This document shows, piece by piece, positions 1-11,755 of a stretch of 64,000 nucleotides of DNA. The stretch is from Toxorhynchites rutilus septentrionalis (Eukaryota; Arthropoda; Insecta; Diptera; Culicidae). How positions within the stretch are numbered: the first letter of the stretch is position 1; the number at the start of each line of letters is the position of its first letter. A program made the translations under genes and the position numbers. The notes beneath the pieces were generated by a model, which was given only the letters and a program-made list of their open reading frames with translations, had not been told where the DNA came from and did not search any database. The stretch is from NCBI RefSeq assembly GCF_029784135.1, contig NC_073746.1, forward strand, positions 302,199,455-302,263,454, written 5' to 3'.

Positions 1-825
1 AACGCGTGGTGTGTTGGTATGTTGACATGGAAAAAATGCTTTCCTTTCATGACAATAGGTGCTTCATCAAAAATATTGGGCAAATAAAATAAACCTCTTT
101 TTCTGTTCTGAACAAAATAAACATCGATTGATATGAGAGTTTTTCACATTTGATATCATTATTTCGTGCACGCATCAATTTATATATTGAATTCATGTAA
201 CATTCGCTATTATTAGCTATTTGAACAAGTACTAAAATTGAATTATTCAGCAGTGACATGTTAGGCGTGACGCTAACCACTCGACCACGGGAGCAACAAT
301 TTTGGCTGGATCTTTGAATACAAATGGCCAATACTGCTTGTTCGCGACGATCGCGACCCGAGCTATAAAACGAGCGGAGAAGAGAAGAAAGGATGATGCA
401 ATCGCATGCACACATAGCATATGTAGTGCAGTGTAAATGTAGCTTTTAGTTTTTTTTCCTTCATTCAGTTTGTGATAACATCGAGAAATTAATGGTGTGT
501 TTTAGCCGCTGAAATTTCTCTGCTGGTTCTGCTGTGTGCCGCTGAAGGTTGCATCTAAAACTAATTTTTGGGTATTTATGTTTTTGGTCAGCATTTGTAC
601 GACGTCGCCCGCTATGCAGTCGTCTCCCCAGACTTTAATTGCCAACATGCACGCAAAAAAAATAGAAAGCTTCTTTCTATTCAGAGAATGTTTTCTTTGA
701 ACGAAACCAAGAATTATTTAATCAGACTTGCAAAATGTGCATGAACGATCTATAAACTTTTACTTAGTCGCGGCAATACATACACACACTCTTTACAGAT
801 ACACGGGCCGAAGGTTGTGCAGTCC
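1..825. other. unrecognised AT-rich DNA
   Basis: No gene or mobile element is recognised here apart from the tRNA-like scrap at 256-296. Open frames are short and show no family motif. Confidence 0.5.
256..296 (-). repeat. tRNA-like SINE head fragment
   Basis: On the minus strand the stretch reads like the 5' half of a tRNA with an A-box (GTGGTCGAGTGGTT) followed by GCGTCACGC. It resembles the head of the Feilai-like SINE at 35170-35437, but no B-box or tail follows, so it is at most a truncated relic. Confidence 0.3.
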
Positions 826-827
826 AC

Positions 828-1205
828 TGATGATTCAACAAGAGCCAAAGGTTGTACCGCTCATGACAACTCTACACGAGCTGATGATTGCGCCGGCTAG
901 TGATCATTCTATCCTGGATTCCTCGAGTCGAAAAAGACGCACCACGCTAGATATGGGGTGCAGACTAGGGGGTCGTTGTTGATTAACGGTCAGCTGCATC
1001 CCAATAGGAAGCATCCCATGTCGGGCACACGTACAGAGCATCGAAGACTGCAACATCCCAATTATGAGAACACTTGTAATACTAACCTCGAGCCAACCGC
1101 GAGTAATCGGTTACATATTACTAACATAGTTGTAAGCAAACATTGTCAAAATATTGAACTCCCGGCCCCGTTAGGCTGACGCCATATGAGCCTTAATAAA
1201 AATAT
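828..1205 (+). repeat. 3' tail of an I-clade-like LINE
   Basis: The stretch around 1087-1130 (CTCGAG, CCGCGAGTAATCGGTT, then TTACTAACATAG) closely resembles the 3' untranslated region of the full-length I-type LINE at about 17960-18010. It ends with a GGCT...AGCC stem followed by AATAAAA, also as in that element. No coding part remains. It is probably a 5'-truncated copy of a related LINE. Confidence 0.5.
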
Positions 1206-1920
1206 ATATTTTGGTGCATGAACTTATAGCCTCTAAGTTCGTGCAATTTTTGAAATGCGAACTAAATTTCAAGTTCGTTTCTGTGAAAAAGTATTCTACG
1301 AAGAAATGTTTTGGGATGAATAATTTCTTTCCGTGTATGAAAAGAAACGAAACGAAAGCAATGAATACTGCGACATCGGGTGATATGTTTGTACATGATG
1401 TTTTTGAATTATAAACTTAGTGTTTGTTTTCACATGTCTATGTTTGTGTATCATTGTTCGTGTTGGGGATAGACACTCAACACTAGTGAGAATCATGTTC
1501 GAATTCAAACAAAAACATGGAATTTTCACATCGCGTGGACATGTGTAAGTGTTTTTCGGAAGACTGATTATCACCTTGCAAACCGAGCATGTATGCTGTG
1601 AAGAATTTCAATAATTCATTATGTTCATTATTAAAAAGTTTTCCAGCTCGCTGGCAATACGCATCGTTTTAGCCGAAGTGAGGTTATTGGCGCATGTGAG
1701 GATGAATGTTCGATGAAGTGAGCTTAGCCATCTGTCATTTAACAACGTAAATAAATTAGTAATTTTTGAAAAACAAACGACGGATCGCTTACATTTATAT
1801 TATACCAAAATACTGAAACCCCGATTAAAATAAGAAGATTGGGGTGTACCTTTGAGGTGAGGATGTACTTTGGTGCCAAATTTAAGAAAAAAATGGAAAT
1901 AAAAATATATAATCTATATT
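1206..1920. other. unrecognised DNA
   Basis: Only short, compositionally simple open frames are present on either strand; I see no gene, RNA or mobile element. Confidence 0.4.
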
Positions 1921-1924
1921 TTCC

Positions 1925-2110
1925 TGCATAGGGTCACCCTAATCGGTGTTAAACATATGGTAATCGGTACCCTAGCGGTATCACATATAGTTTACGTTCT
2001 ATTCTCATGCCTGCCAAGTTTTTCGTGTATAATTTTATGAAAATCGGTCGAGCCGTTTCGGTGGAATTCGTCCACGAACATCGTGACACGAGATTTTTAT
2101 ATACATATTT
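1925..2110 (+). repeat. interspersed repeat, LINE-tail-like
   Basis: It contains the motif GAAAATCGGTCGAGCCGTTT followed by ACATCGTGACACGAG and TTTTTATATAC. Strings of this kind recur at the 3' ends of RTE-type repeats in many insects. Assignment rests on recall of the motif only; no reverse transcriptase is nearby. Confidence 0.3.
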
Positions 2111-4991
2111 GATGAAGAGACTATAAGTTGCTTTTTTTTTTGTAGTTTTCCGCAATCTTAAAGAACATTGAAATATTTTTCCATATAGACCAAACATATT
2201 TTTTCTCTCATTTTGAAGCAAGCAAGCAAGACTCAAAATTACGCTAAAACGCTAGAAAGAAGGGAGCAGAGAAAAAAATCACCAAGCATTTTCCAAATAA
2301 ATATGTTTTAATCCACAAAATTTATCAGGCCTTTTTTTACCGATAATATTCATCGACTGGCCAGATTATTTCATTGGAAATACGCAAGATCATGCTTTTA
2401 GGTTAAAAAACAACAAAATTGCGTTTTCCCAACAGCATGGTGTTGGTGATTACGTCGCCTATTCAAACATGGACAGTGCAGATGATATGGTACAACTTAT
2501 TTTCGTTGATTTGAGTTCTTTCCCATGACGTGTTAACGTTTGGACACAGCTGCTTCAAAAACTTCTAACTCGTTTCCAAGTTCTTCTAACGTTCCACATT
2601 AGATTTATAAGGCTATTACTTCATCACCATCGAACTTTCCCGGCTGTCCTCAACGTGGTTTGTCGTTGACATGAAATCATTACTAATTAATTGTATATAG
2701 CACTCTTTACATGTTTTATGCGATGAAGCCTGATCATCCAATAAGTAACCGAAACGTTTAACGATTACTTGATTGCTACACTTTATTGTATTGATTTTTT
2801 TCACAACAAAAAAAAATGTATATGTACGACAAACCTAATAAATTCGGGAACTGATTTTACATTCTAACTACGAGATCTGCTCGTAGTAAACATTTGCAGG
2901 CGGAATCTCATTTGAGGTTCTTCTAGGATAATGTTATCATTCTGCTTCGTACGCGAAGTTATCCAGAAAAATGTAATGAATGTACTGAAATCATTGATCC
3001 TATTTGACGGGATATACATAACATTCACAAAGATTTTCGATTTCTGAATGATACTTCTATCATGAGAAAAGTTGAACAATTTGAAGATGCAATCCACAGA
3101 CTGGCATCAATTTGTTAACGTTGTATGAGGTCGGTTTGGTTGAGAGGGCTCACTGAGATATGATGTATTGCACATAATTCTTACCACCGAAATGAACACA
3201 ACTGGCAAACCACACCACGGCTATCCACAAAATCGATCCCATTGCACAAACAAACAAAAAGCGCACTACTCTAGTTTGCAGACGCAACTATTAACCAAGA
3301 GGAACCGTTTCTGCAGAACTGCACCGTTAGGCTCGAAACAGGTCCTATTTATAACCCAAAGCTATCCTAGATCACGGATAAAACCTATCATTGCATTGCA
3401 CGCAAACAATTATCAATCGATGCTTTGCGCCAACAGGTCCGATGTCCAACGACATATCCAATTGCAGTCCGACATCGGGGATGCATCAGCCCGATGGAAC
3501 CCACACCGATCGAGCCAACCCAAATCTCACTATTTCACTCTCCGCCCGTGAATAGGCTGCAATGAAATTCTCGTGCGGCGGGAGAAAATCGCGAGGAAAA
3601 TTTTGCCATCGAACTAGGAAGGAAAACTCGCCTGCCAAGGAACACCTCCATCCCGGGTATGCCACTTTGGCAGGGGCGTGAGATGCGAAACCGCACCGGA
3701 CCACGGTTGTTGGCGCCACGGTCAACGCGCGGTCGAATTGGAATCCGGTTGAACTACTTCCTGCCAGCCATGGTCTACTGCTACCAAGGAACGACTAACA
3801 AAATCTCGAACCAAACAACGACGATGCGTGTGATCCCCTCGGGCCAAAAGGCCCACTGCTGGGGCAACTAGCGTATCAACGGATGACAAAAAAAAAACAA
3901 CAAAAATGATTAAAAAAAATACCGCTCTATCAACGCTATGTGGGCATTTGGCGGATTGGCGGACACGAAAAATCCGTAGTAAACACATCGTGTAGTAATT
4001 ACGCTGTTTCAGTTTTCTACATTTTCTTCAAAAATTTCATCGTGCTTCACAGGAACGGATGACTCGAGGAGGGAAGAAAAATGCGCATCACAACAAAACG
4101 GTCAAAGCGGAACGAACGGGACCCAAGCGCGCGCTGCTGATGAGCGCAGGTGCACCGTTTGGCCACCCGTGGTAGCCAATTGGGTGCTGCATGGCGAAGA
4201 AACGGAACGCGCTTCCGAGCGCACGTGAAACGCTCGCGAAAGTGTGGGTCCGCTAGAAGTGCAGACTTGGCCGAGAGCGAAACTTTGTTGAATCGTGACG
4301 AAATTTTCTTTTGACTTGCAAGTTGCAGTTGCACTTTTAAACCATGTTACCATGTGATCTTGGCGTGAAAAACAATTCAAATAGAAGTGCCGCCCGGAGG
4401 ATTTGTCTGTGAGAAGATTATCGTTCTTTTCGCGTTAGCAAACAACCAAACCAGACGCTGAATCATAACACGTGAATAAGACACGCATTGAAAATTGTAC
4501 AGCAAGGTTCTCACGAGGTACCAATTGAATCGTTTGTTTGAGAAACCCCATAAGCATGACGCTAGAAAACGACAAAAAACTGTTCTTCTCAAAATTTTGA
4601 CCTGGTCCTCAAATTTGTTGGTATGAGGCTCGACCCAAAACATATCATTTAGTACCACAACTTCATCAATATAACAGGTTAAGCTCAGAATATAACGCTT
4701 CAAAGTTGGTGGACTTAGGAGGTTTCTCAAACAAACGAGAAATCAGCGATGTATTTAGCGGTTTCGAAGTGATTCAATTCAATTTTATGTACTTTGAATG
4801 TTCGTAATGTTCATACCAAGTAAGAATAGGGCTGTTTATAAATTATGTTCTGCATTGAAGGAGGTAGGCGAAGGGGTGGAGGGCGTTGGAGAAGTTTTGT
4901 TTGTTGTACTCTTAATGCATAAAGAATGCAAATATGTATACGTTGTGGAGAAAGATAGAGAATATTTTGAAATACTTTTTGCGTTACCTAA
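2111..4991. other. unrecognised DNA with a GC-richer block
   Basis: No gene is recognised. About 3130-4380 is richer in CpG and G+C than its surroundings and has overlapping open frames on both strands (for example 3168-3551 plus and 4047-4380 minus). Their products are low-complexity and show no conserved motif. This could be promoter or 5'-UTR sequence of a host gene, but nothing here proves it. Confidence 0.35.
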
Positions 4992-5536
4992 TACAGTCAT
5001 ACCTCGATATAAGGCATCCTCGATTTAAAGCAACCTCGATATAACGTAACTTTTTAAGACATAAAAATAAACAATACAGAGATAGTTTTTGAAGTATAAA
5101 TTATTTCGAATAAATGTTCCTAGTAAGTTTTCAAACCAATGAATACCGTAAAATGGGGTAGTATTGGTAGTTTTCCTTTTGGATATCAATTTTATTTTTT
5201 GATAAAAAGGAGCTTGTGGAAAAGCAATCTACGGATTGTTTTGTACATTGCTTTTGAAAATTTGTCCATGACAATTTCCCTGATGAAATACGCATGCCTT
5301 CAACCTGATATTCTTGGGCGGTCTTTCCGCATGGTATATTTATGGAATTTTTTGAACTTTTAGCATAACTTTGAACATGTTTCAAGAACAAATTTCAGTG
5401 AAATTTCCATTTGGAGATAAAGTAAGTCTAACATATAGATGAAACGGATAACCGGCCCATCCGGCCAATATTTACTATGCGGCTGGATATCGGATACTGG
5501 AAAAAACCACAATTTCTCATAACATAAATAACGGAC

Positions 5537-5775
5537 GGTACCAGTGGTTATGTGGTTTGCGTAACAACCTCACAATCGGAACGCCCTGGGTTCCCAGCTG
5601 GCGTCGTTGAGATTTTCTGAGGTGAAAAATCTCTGGTTACGTCTTCCTTCGGAAGGGAAGTAGATGAAGTTAGTTTGGCTCATGAGTTGTTGAGTCTGAT
5701 AGGTAGGAATAGGTCGCCTCCCTGATGTCGGTGATTGGCACTGAAGTGGCGGAAATAGGCCGACAAAAAAAGAAG
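5537..5775 (+). mobile_element. tRNA-derived SINE
   Basis: The 5' part has tRNA-like promoter boxes (CAGTGGTTATGTGG and CTGGGTTCCCAGC). It is followed by the body motif CTTCCTTCGGAAGGGAAGTA, familiar from mosquito SINEs, and an A-rich tail near 5763-5780. It lies inside the pogo-like element. No clear target duplication was found. Confidence 0.5.
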
Positions 5776-6629
5776 ATAAAAAACAGCATAGATCATAACA
5801 AAATAACACATTAGCTAGCTAACATAGCATAGCAAAACCATTTATCCATAATTAAATACTAGGTTTGATGACTGAAATGCCAGATTAAATTAATATTTAC
5901 TCAAAATATTAATTCATGAACAGTACTCAAAATTACCCAGTGGTTATTATTATGATGAATAAATAATAAATTTTCGGAAGTTGATGATGACAACCAATTA
6001 CGCTTTGCTTCTTAAACCAGGCTAACTTCAGAGAACAGTCTTCGCTGTAATACTACTGCAAGAAGCTAAAAAATAAACTCTAGCAATCCTTGCCCTCGAT
6101 TGACTGCTTAGATTTTAATGACCACCAAATTTAGAATCGATCGCAAACGTCATTCATATTTCGTCGATTTCGTTAGCAACGGTATTTTTTCCTGAACGCG
6201 ACTCTTATTTTCATTTGCCACTTCGTTGAAACAGTCCTAAAAGGTGTGTCGTGAGTTTCGTGTATAAGGTTTGATTCAGTTTCGACTCTTTTGTTTTATT
6301 TACAGGTCTTGAAGACGACGATGAGCTGTTACTCTCAGAAGATTCGTCGCAAGATATTTTATGTACTCCAATAACATTTGCCAGCAAGGCTGTTTACGTT
6401 TCAAGAACTCCTAAATAGTCTGACTTGATCCTCGGGTCTTATAAGATTGCAGTTAAGTGATTCTGATCCTTTCTTCAGTAGTTGAATCATTATCAGAAAA
6501 AAAACCCTGTTGAAGATTACTTGTAGAAAACTTGAATATCTATTAAAGGATATTCACGGAAACGGGAAATTTATTCATAGTTCATTATTTTTATGTAAAA
6601 ATGTGTTTATTTCTTCTAAAATGTAATCC
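5776..6629. other. AT-rich interior of the pogo-like element
   Basis: No coding sequence or repeat is recognised in this stretch between the SINE and the LINE relic. Confidence 0.4.
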
Positions 6630-7048
6630 TTTATTCGCTCCATGCTCGAATGCAGTGTCATCTAGTTTCGTATTCACAAATGAAAAAAGCTGAATATCCG
6701 ATTGCCGGATATCGGGAAGGTCATTCCTGTGAAACCGCATTGAATTTGGTGTTAGCAAAATGGAAAGAGAAATTAGAATCTAAAGATACCATCATTGCTG
6801 TTTTCTTGGATCTAAAACGCGCTACAAATCAATCATCTCTCCCCATTTAGACTTTTGTTCTTCCATTCTATTTTTAGCCAAAGACACACAAATATCCAGG
6901 TTACAGCGCTTGCAGAATAAAATAATGCGTTATCCGTGAAGCAAAGAATTGTTTATTTAACTATGGTGTTCATTTTTAAAGTAGTTAACGGTTTGCTGCC
7001 TCGATATTTGAGTGATTGAGTTGAAAGAGGAAGTGATTTTCATAGATA

Positions 7049-7782
7049 CGAGGGTCACTATTTATATTTCGGGAATAGGAACAAAAACAAATAGTTAAGC
7101 TGCGAATATATTTTTATTGTTTTTCAAAGTACTCGCCACGATGATCGATACACTTTTGCATGCGCTTAAACCAATTTTCAAAGCATTTATTCCAATCGAC
7201 ACGAGCCTTTTTTTTTGAGCGATTGTCAAATTATGTGGGATCCAACGTGAACATAATTTTCGCACAACTAAGTAAGTGTTCATGTAAAATCGCATATATG
7301 CTGGTGGAACTAATGCTTAGGGATGCCTCAATCTCACAATAGGTTACATGACGATCTTGCTTAATCATTTCGTGCACAGCATCGATGTTTTCTGGCACTA
7401 CAGTTGATTTTGGACGATCTTCACGAAACTCGTCGGACAGCGAAGTACGACCACGATTGAATTCGCTATACCAGCGATACACAGTGGTTTTTGATGGAGC
7501 TTCATCGCCAAAAGTCAAATTAAGTTGATTGACGCACTCTTGTTGTGATAATCCACGTCGAAAGTCGTAAAAAATCATCGCACTAAAATGTTCACGATTC
7601 AGTTCCATTTTTTTGCCGAGACCAAACTTTCAACTAAATATAAAATAAACAAATAGCGTCCGTATGACAAAATGTTCTGAGTACGTATATCGTCAAAAAT
7701 GTCAAACTTTACGATGGAACCGTCAGATGGACTCACATGACATCAGTGTTGCCAATTCCCGAAATATAAATAGTGACCCTCG
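7049..7782 (-). mobile_element. internally deleted mariner (about 0.73 kb)
   Basis: Perfect terminal inverted repeats begin CGAGGGTCACTATTTATATT at both ends and are flanked by TA target duplications (7047-7048 and 7783-7784). The element sits inside the LINE relic, whose reading continues across the junction. A complete mariner is about 1.3 kb, so about half is missing. The loss is internal and the termini are intact, giving a MITE-like structure that could be mobilised in trans. Confidence 0.9.
7100..7608 (-). pseudogene. mariner transposase relic, catalytic core deleted
   Basis: From an ATG at 7608 the protein begins MELNREHFSAMIFYDFRRG and continues through the paired helix-turn-helix DNA-binding region (TTVYRWYSEFNRG, then EIEASLSISSTSIYAILHEH). 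A frameshift near 7260 leads to LCSRWIPHNLT. The sequence then jumps to the C-terminal motif NWFKRMQKCIDHRGEYFEKQ, read in another frame near 7130-7190. The whole D,D34D catalytic domain between these parts is absent. The DNA-binding half is fairly well preserved, so a truncated terminal-binding protein is conceivable, but the copy cannot catalyse transposition. Confidence 0.85.
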
Positions 7783-8984
7783 TATAACACTAGAAACGCG
7801 AATGAATTAAGAACACCTCATTTCTTGTCATGTGCTTCACAGAATTCGTTGTATTTCAAAGGAATAAATGTTTTCAACTCGATGCCAAGACATATTAAAT
7901 GCGCAACAACACTTACAGAATTCAAGAGGCACTGTATTTCACACATTAAAGCTGTATTTTCTTAACAGCCGAATAATGTTTTTTCTAATTTTTTACGAAT
8001 AATAGTAACTGACGAAGTTTTATACGAACGGATAACTTTGTGTGGACAGTTTATTGTAGATTTTATTTATTTATACTTTTTTAATGAATACTTTATCTGA
8101 CGAAGTTTTTTTAACGGATTATATGTGGAATTTATTTTTTTTTCAATATTATTTGTTTTTTAATTTGTATTTATCAGTATTATGTCTGTCATGATCATGG
8201 TGATGATGGACTATTTTTATTTTTCATTTGTTTGTTTTCTTTTGTATTAGTTTAAAAAAAATAAAAGTAGTCTACATAAGTTTGAGCCTCGCGCGCGTCT
8301 CACAGATATGAGGGATATAAAATAAAAGTTTTTGTGAGAGCCGGTCTAGGATTTTTCCGTAATGGAAAATTTTCTCGACTTCTCTGGATGGGGATAGTCA
8401 TTGTATATCCAAAACTAGGCTGGCGGTTGGACTCGTGCTCTGGTGGACCAATTAGCTGCAAGGGCCTCGTCGGGACCGTATTGAGACTGAGTGTTGGCTT
8501 CTCTTTTGATAATGTAATAAAATAACATTTTTTGAATTTATATCTGTAGGTAAAATCAGTTCGTTTTTTTTTTGGTAAACTGATTTCAAAGCTAAGAAAA
8601 AAAGTCAATATCTTTTAGATAACTCGTCTTGCTCAAACCTTTGTAGGGGAAGGTGGCGGGACCATCATCATCATCTTCATATCCAGCTATCAGGCCTTGA
8701 AGCTATCCGGTATCCGGCCAAACTACTATCCGTTTCATCACTAATTAATACCAATTTCACTTCAATTCTTTCAGACCTTTTCCTCTACTTCAAACTGATC
8801 ATGTTTGTCTAGGAAAATTATCTTAAATGGGCATAAGAAAGGTTTATAAATACTGCTGAGTGATTTTTTTTGTGCATTTTTGAGTAATCAGTTTTGCATC
8901 AATCAAATAATTTTTTTTTGCTTCGATATAACGTAACGAGAAAAAAAATAATGTTGCCTTATTTCGAGATATAACTGTATATGA

Positions 8985-9545
8985 AAAGTACATGATAAAT
9001 ACTACGGGACTTTGCCTGCCACTCAGCTTAGTGTTCTTTGTGCTTTAGAACCATGGACATATGTTTCACAAACAAACGAAGATTTATAACCCCAATTTAA
9101 GGGGGTTCGTAGAATTAACTTTTTCTGAAATTTTGATAGTCGATTTAGGTACTCTCAAGGACTCAAAATCTGCCAAAAAGTCAATTTTGATAAAAATGGC
9201 ATTTATGGGCTTTCTCAAACAAACGATTCAATAATTCTTCTTAGGTTGTTTATAAGAGGTTTTGAAGTCTGAATTTCCGTTGATTCTGGGGTACCAAGCA
9301 TACTTACTGATGACGAACGATGTGAAGATGTATTTTGGGCCGGGCAAAAGAGATGCCGAAGATATGTCCTCTCGCTACTAGTTAGTGCATCGCGATTAAT
9401 GGAAAGAGAGTTGGCTTATGAAGCACTGACTTAAGCGCGCTTCTCAGACTGAATAAAGCTAAATGTGTTTTTCTTTGAAACTGAAAAAATCAATACTTTG
9501 CGAGATCGTAACTATTCAAGAAAAGTTATGTAAAAAGGAATTGAA
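8985..9545. other. unrecognised DNA
   Basis: Nothing recognisable lies between the pogo-like element and the ITmD37E element. Confidence 0.4.
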
Positions 9546-9677
9546 ATAAAGGGTGTGTCACATCAAATTGCATCACGGAAAAAACGCTGTAGAAATTCGC
9601 CCAGTAGACCGATCCTTTTGAAAATTTTAGACAGTAAAATAAAAACTATTAAACAACTTTTGGCATTTTCTTTTTAT

Positions 9678-10128
9678 TCATACTTCGAGCCCAAGCCCGT
9701 ATGCTCGCACCTTCCTCTTTACCCCGTCCATAAGGTTCTGTACAACGTCAGGTTGTAGTTTTTTTTTAACAGAAATCCATTTTCTCTTGAAGTCCGCCTC
9801 CGATTTGACAACTTTTGTGTTCTTCCGGAGGGCCTGCTTCATAATCGTCCAATATTTCTCTATTGGGCGAAGCTCCGGCGCGTTAGGCGGGTTCATTTCC
9901 TTTGGCACGAAGGTGACCCCGTTGGCTTCGTACCACTCCAACACGTCCTTTGAATAGTGGCACGAAGCGAGATCCGGCCAGAAGATGGTCGGACCCTCGT
10001 GCTGCTTCAATAGTGGTAGTAAGCGCTTCTGTAGGCACTCCTTAAGGTAAACCTGCCCGTTTACCGTGCCGGTCATCACGAAGGGGGCGCTCCACTTTCC
10101 GCAAGAGCTGATCGCTTGCCACACCATG
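9678..10128 (-). pseudogene. ITmD37E transposase, C-terminal half
   Basis: It reads MVWQAISSCGKWSAPFVMTG directly after the nested element and joins in frame with KFAKKY upstream of it. The second and third catalytic residues are present: the Asp of FWPDLASCHY and the Glu of ELRPIEKYW, separated by 37 residues. The tail runs through VRAYGLGLEV to a stop at 9678. On its own it lacks the DNA-binding domain and first Asp, which lie in the N-terminal half. This half looks undamaged. Confidence 0.8.
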
Positions 10129-10130
10129 TA

Positions 10131-11048
10131 CAGGGTGGGCCATTTAAAGTGGAAGCATCTGGCAACCCCATAACTTTTGACAGAGATGTCAGATTAACAA
10201 ATGTCATACCGCGTTGGAAGCGTCATTTCAGTACAATTTTAACCATGGAACAATACACACCTAAACAACGCGCTGAAATTGTTCAGCTGTACATTCAAAA
10301 TAACTTCTCAATTGTGTTAACTAAACGTGCGTGGAATAATAAAAATAAAGTTAAAACATCGCCTGGAGACAACACTATACGTCGATTATTTGCCAAATTT
10401 ATATCGTCTGGTAGTGTTGGTAATGCCAGCCATCTGTCCAGACAACGACCAAGACGTTTCGACGAGAATATTGATGCCGTTCGAGCCAGTGTTGCAGAGA
10501 CTCCTTCGACATCAGGTCGCCATCGTTCGCAAGAGTTAGGCATCTTTTTATTGCCATTTGTTCGTGAAAATTAATTGGACAATTACTGGTTCCAACAGGA
10601 CGGCGCTACATGCCATACAGCGGCTGCCACGACCAAATTATTGCGCGAAATGTTCCCCGGAAGATTAATATCGAAAAACGGCGATTATGACTGGCCACCG
10701 AGATCACCTGATTTGACGCCTCCTGACTTTTTTTTATGGGGATATTTAAAATACAAGGTATACACTGGTGAACCAAGGACCCTGGCTGCGCTGAAAGACA
10801 ATATCCGACAAGAAATTGCTGCCATATCGGCCGAAACATTGGGCAAAGTGATGGAAAATGCCGAAAAAAGGGCAGATTTTGCGGTCAAGGCCAGAGGCGG
10901 TCATTTACGAGATATCATAATCAAAAAGTAGTTAGAACAAATCTCCTTGGACCAAAATAAATGAATTTCAAAAAAAAAAATTGAAAATTCCACTTCTTTA
11001 CTTTGCTATTGCAAAAACAAATCCTTCCACTTTAAATGGCCCACCCTG
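10131..11048 (+). mobile_element. DD41D Tc1/mariner element nested in ITmD37E
   Basis: Inverted repeats beginning CAGGGTGGGCCATTTAAAGT lie at both ends, flanked by TA (10129-10130, 11049-11050). At 918 bp it is shorter than an intact element of about 1.3 kb. The insertion falls inside the ITmD37E transposase, between the KKY and MVW codons, so it is younger than the host element. Confidence 0.9.
10245..10931 (+). pseudogene. DD41D transposase, internally deleted
   Basis: From ATG 10245 the N-terminus reads MEQYTPKQRAEIVQLYIQNN with helix-turn-helix sequence up to SGRHRSQELGI (about residue 100). The frame then breaks near 10540-10574 and rejoins at WFQQDGATCHTA, the second catalytic Asp. PRSPDLTPPDFFLWGYLK supplies the third Asp with 41 residues between them, the DD41D (rosa/visitor-like) signature. 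The C-terminus KARGGHLRDIIIKK ends at 10931. The roughly 300-bp segment that should hold the first catalytic Asp is missing, so the copy is inactive. Confidence 0.85.
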
Positions 11049-11051
11049 TAC

Positions 11052-11601
11052 TTTTTGGCAAACTTGGATAGTTTCTGCTTGCGAATCTCCTCCGGAACGC
11101 TGAGTTTGTCCTCTGCGGAGAAGAACAACAGACCCGGCAGCTGACGAAAGTCCGCTTTGACGTAGGTTTCATTACCAGGCAATGCGGCTTCGTCAGCATT
11201 TCGGTGTACAGCTTCCAGGCTCGCGTCTTCCCCACCATGTTTTGCCTTTCGTCGCGGTTAGGAGCCTTCTGAACCTTGTATGTACGCAGGCCCTGCTTGG
11301 TCCGCTGGACGAATGAACTTGACAAATTCAGCTTATTGGCGACATCCCGGACCGAACTTCTCGGATCACGTCTAAACTGCTTAACTACGCGCTTGTGATC
11401 TTTTTCACTGACGGAGCATCCATTTTTGCCGTTCTTCACCTTCCGGTCGATGGTTAGGTTCTCGAAGTATCGTTTTAGTACTCTGCTGACCGTGGATTGG
11501 ACGATTTCTAGCATCTTACCGATGTCCCGATGTGACAACTCCGGATTCTCGAAATGAGTGCACAGGATTAATTCACGACGCTCTTTTTCGTTCGACGACA
11601 T
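11052..11601 (-). pseudogene. ITmD37E transposase, N-terminal half
   Basis: Starts at ATG 11601 (MSSNEKERRELILC). It contains two helix-turn-helix units (LSHRDIGKMLEIVQSTVSRVL, residues about 23-43, and SSVRDVANKLNLSSSFVQRT, about 82-101). After CLVM, near residue 143, a deletion of about 7 nt shifts the frame and removes the segment where the first catalytic Asp belongs. The original frame can still be followed downstream (ETYVKADFRQLPG ... KLSKFAKKY) to the insertion point of the DD41D element at 11049. The C-terminal half continues at 10128. The lost first Asp and the frameshift make this copy inactive. Confidence 0.8.
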
Positions 11602-11755
11602 TTTTCCAAATTTACGAAAAATTGACAGTGAAGCATGGCCAACTTGATCTATACACTCTTATCTGATTATAAGCGAAAGCTGAAGATATAATTCCTAAAA
11701 ATTAAATTTCTACAGCGTTTTTTCCGTGATGCAATTTGATGTGACACACCCTTTA

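Larger units (their letters stand above)
6650..8280 (+). pseudogene. decayed CR1/L2-like LINE reverse transcriptase, split by a mariner
   Basis: The frame from about 6680 reads GYREGHSCETALNL then IIAVFLDLKRA, the fingers/palm part of a non-LTR reverse transcriptase (motif FLDLKRAF). From 6840 another frame gives LQRLQNKIMR and VNGLLPRYLS, the C-terminal part, ending at HRY near 7048. The reading resumes after the mariner at 7785 with NTRNANELRT and FNSMPRHIK, the usual end of CR1/L2-type ORF2 proteins. The catalytic DD box and most of the protein are missing, and there are several frameshifts and stops. It is a dead fragment. The exact clade is uncertain because only poorly discriminating segments survive. 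Confidence 0.65.
4994..8977. mobile_element. pogo-like DNA element (non-autonomous, nested)
   Basis: The ends form imperfect inverted repeats: CAGTCATACCTCGATATAAG at the left and, reading inward from the right end, CAGTTATATCTCGAAATAAG. Both are flanked by TA (4992-4993, 8978-8979). This terminal sequence and TA duplication are typical of pogo/Tigger-type Tc1-mariner elements (established knowledge). Subterminal copies of GATGAAACGGATA occur at about 5440 and, inverted, at about 8740. No pogo transposase remains; the interior holds a SINE, a decayed LINE and a mariner. Confidence 0.55.
9549..11753 (-). mobile_element. ITmD37E Tc1/mariner element with nested insertion
   Basis: Terminal inverted repeats of about 50 bp, identical as far as I can read, begin AAGGGTGTGTCACATCAAAT and are flanked by TA (9547-9548, 11754-11755). 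Without the 918-bp insertion and its extra TA the element is about 1.29 kb, normal for a Tc1/mariner element. The transposase on the minus strand has 37 residues between the second Asp and the final Glu (WPD ... PIE). This is the DD37E spacing that defines ITmD37E, a family described from mosquitoes. The pristine termini suggest recent activity, but this copy is coding-defective. Confidence 0.9.

Noticed and set aside
3168..4380. protein-coding gene in the CpG-rich block
   Set aside because: Open frames on both strands overlap and have low-complexity products without domain signatures.
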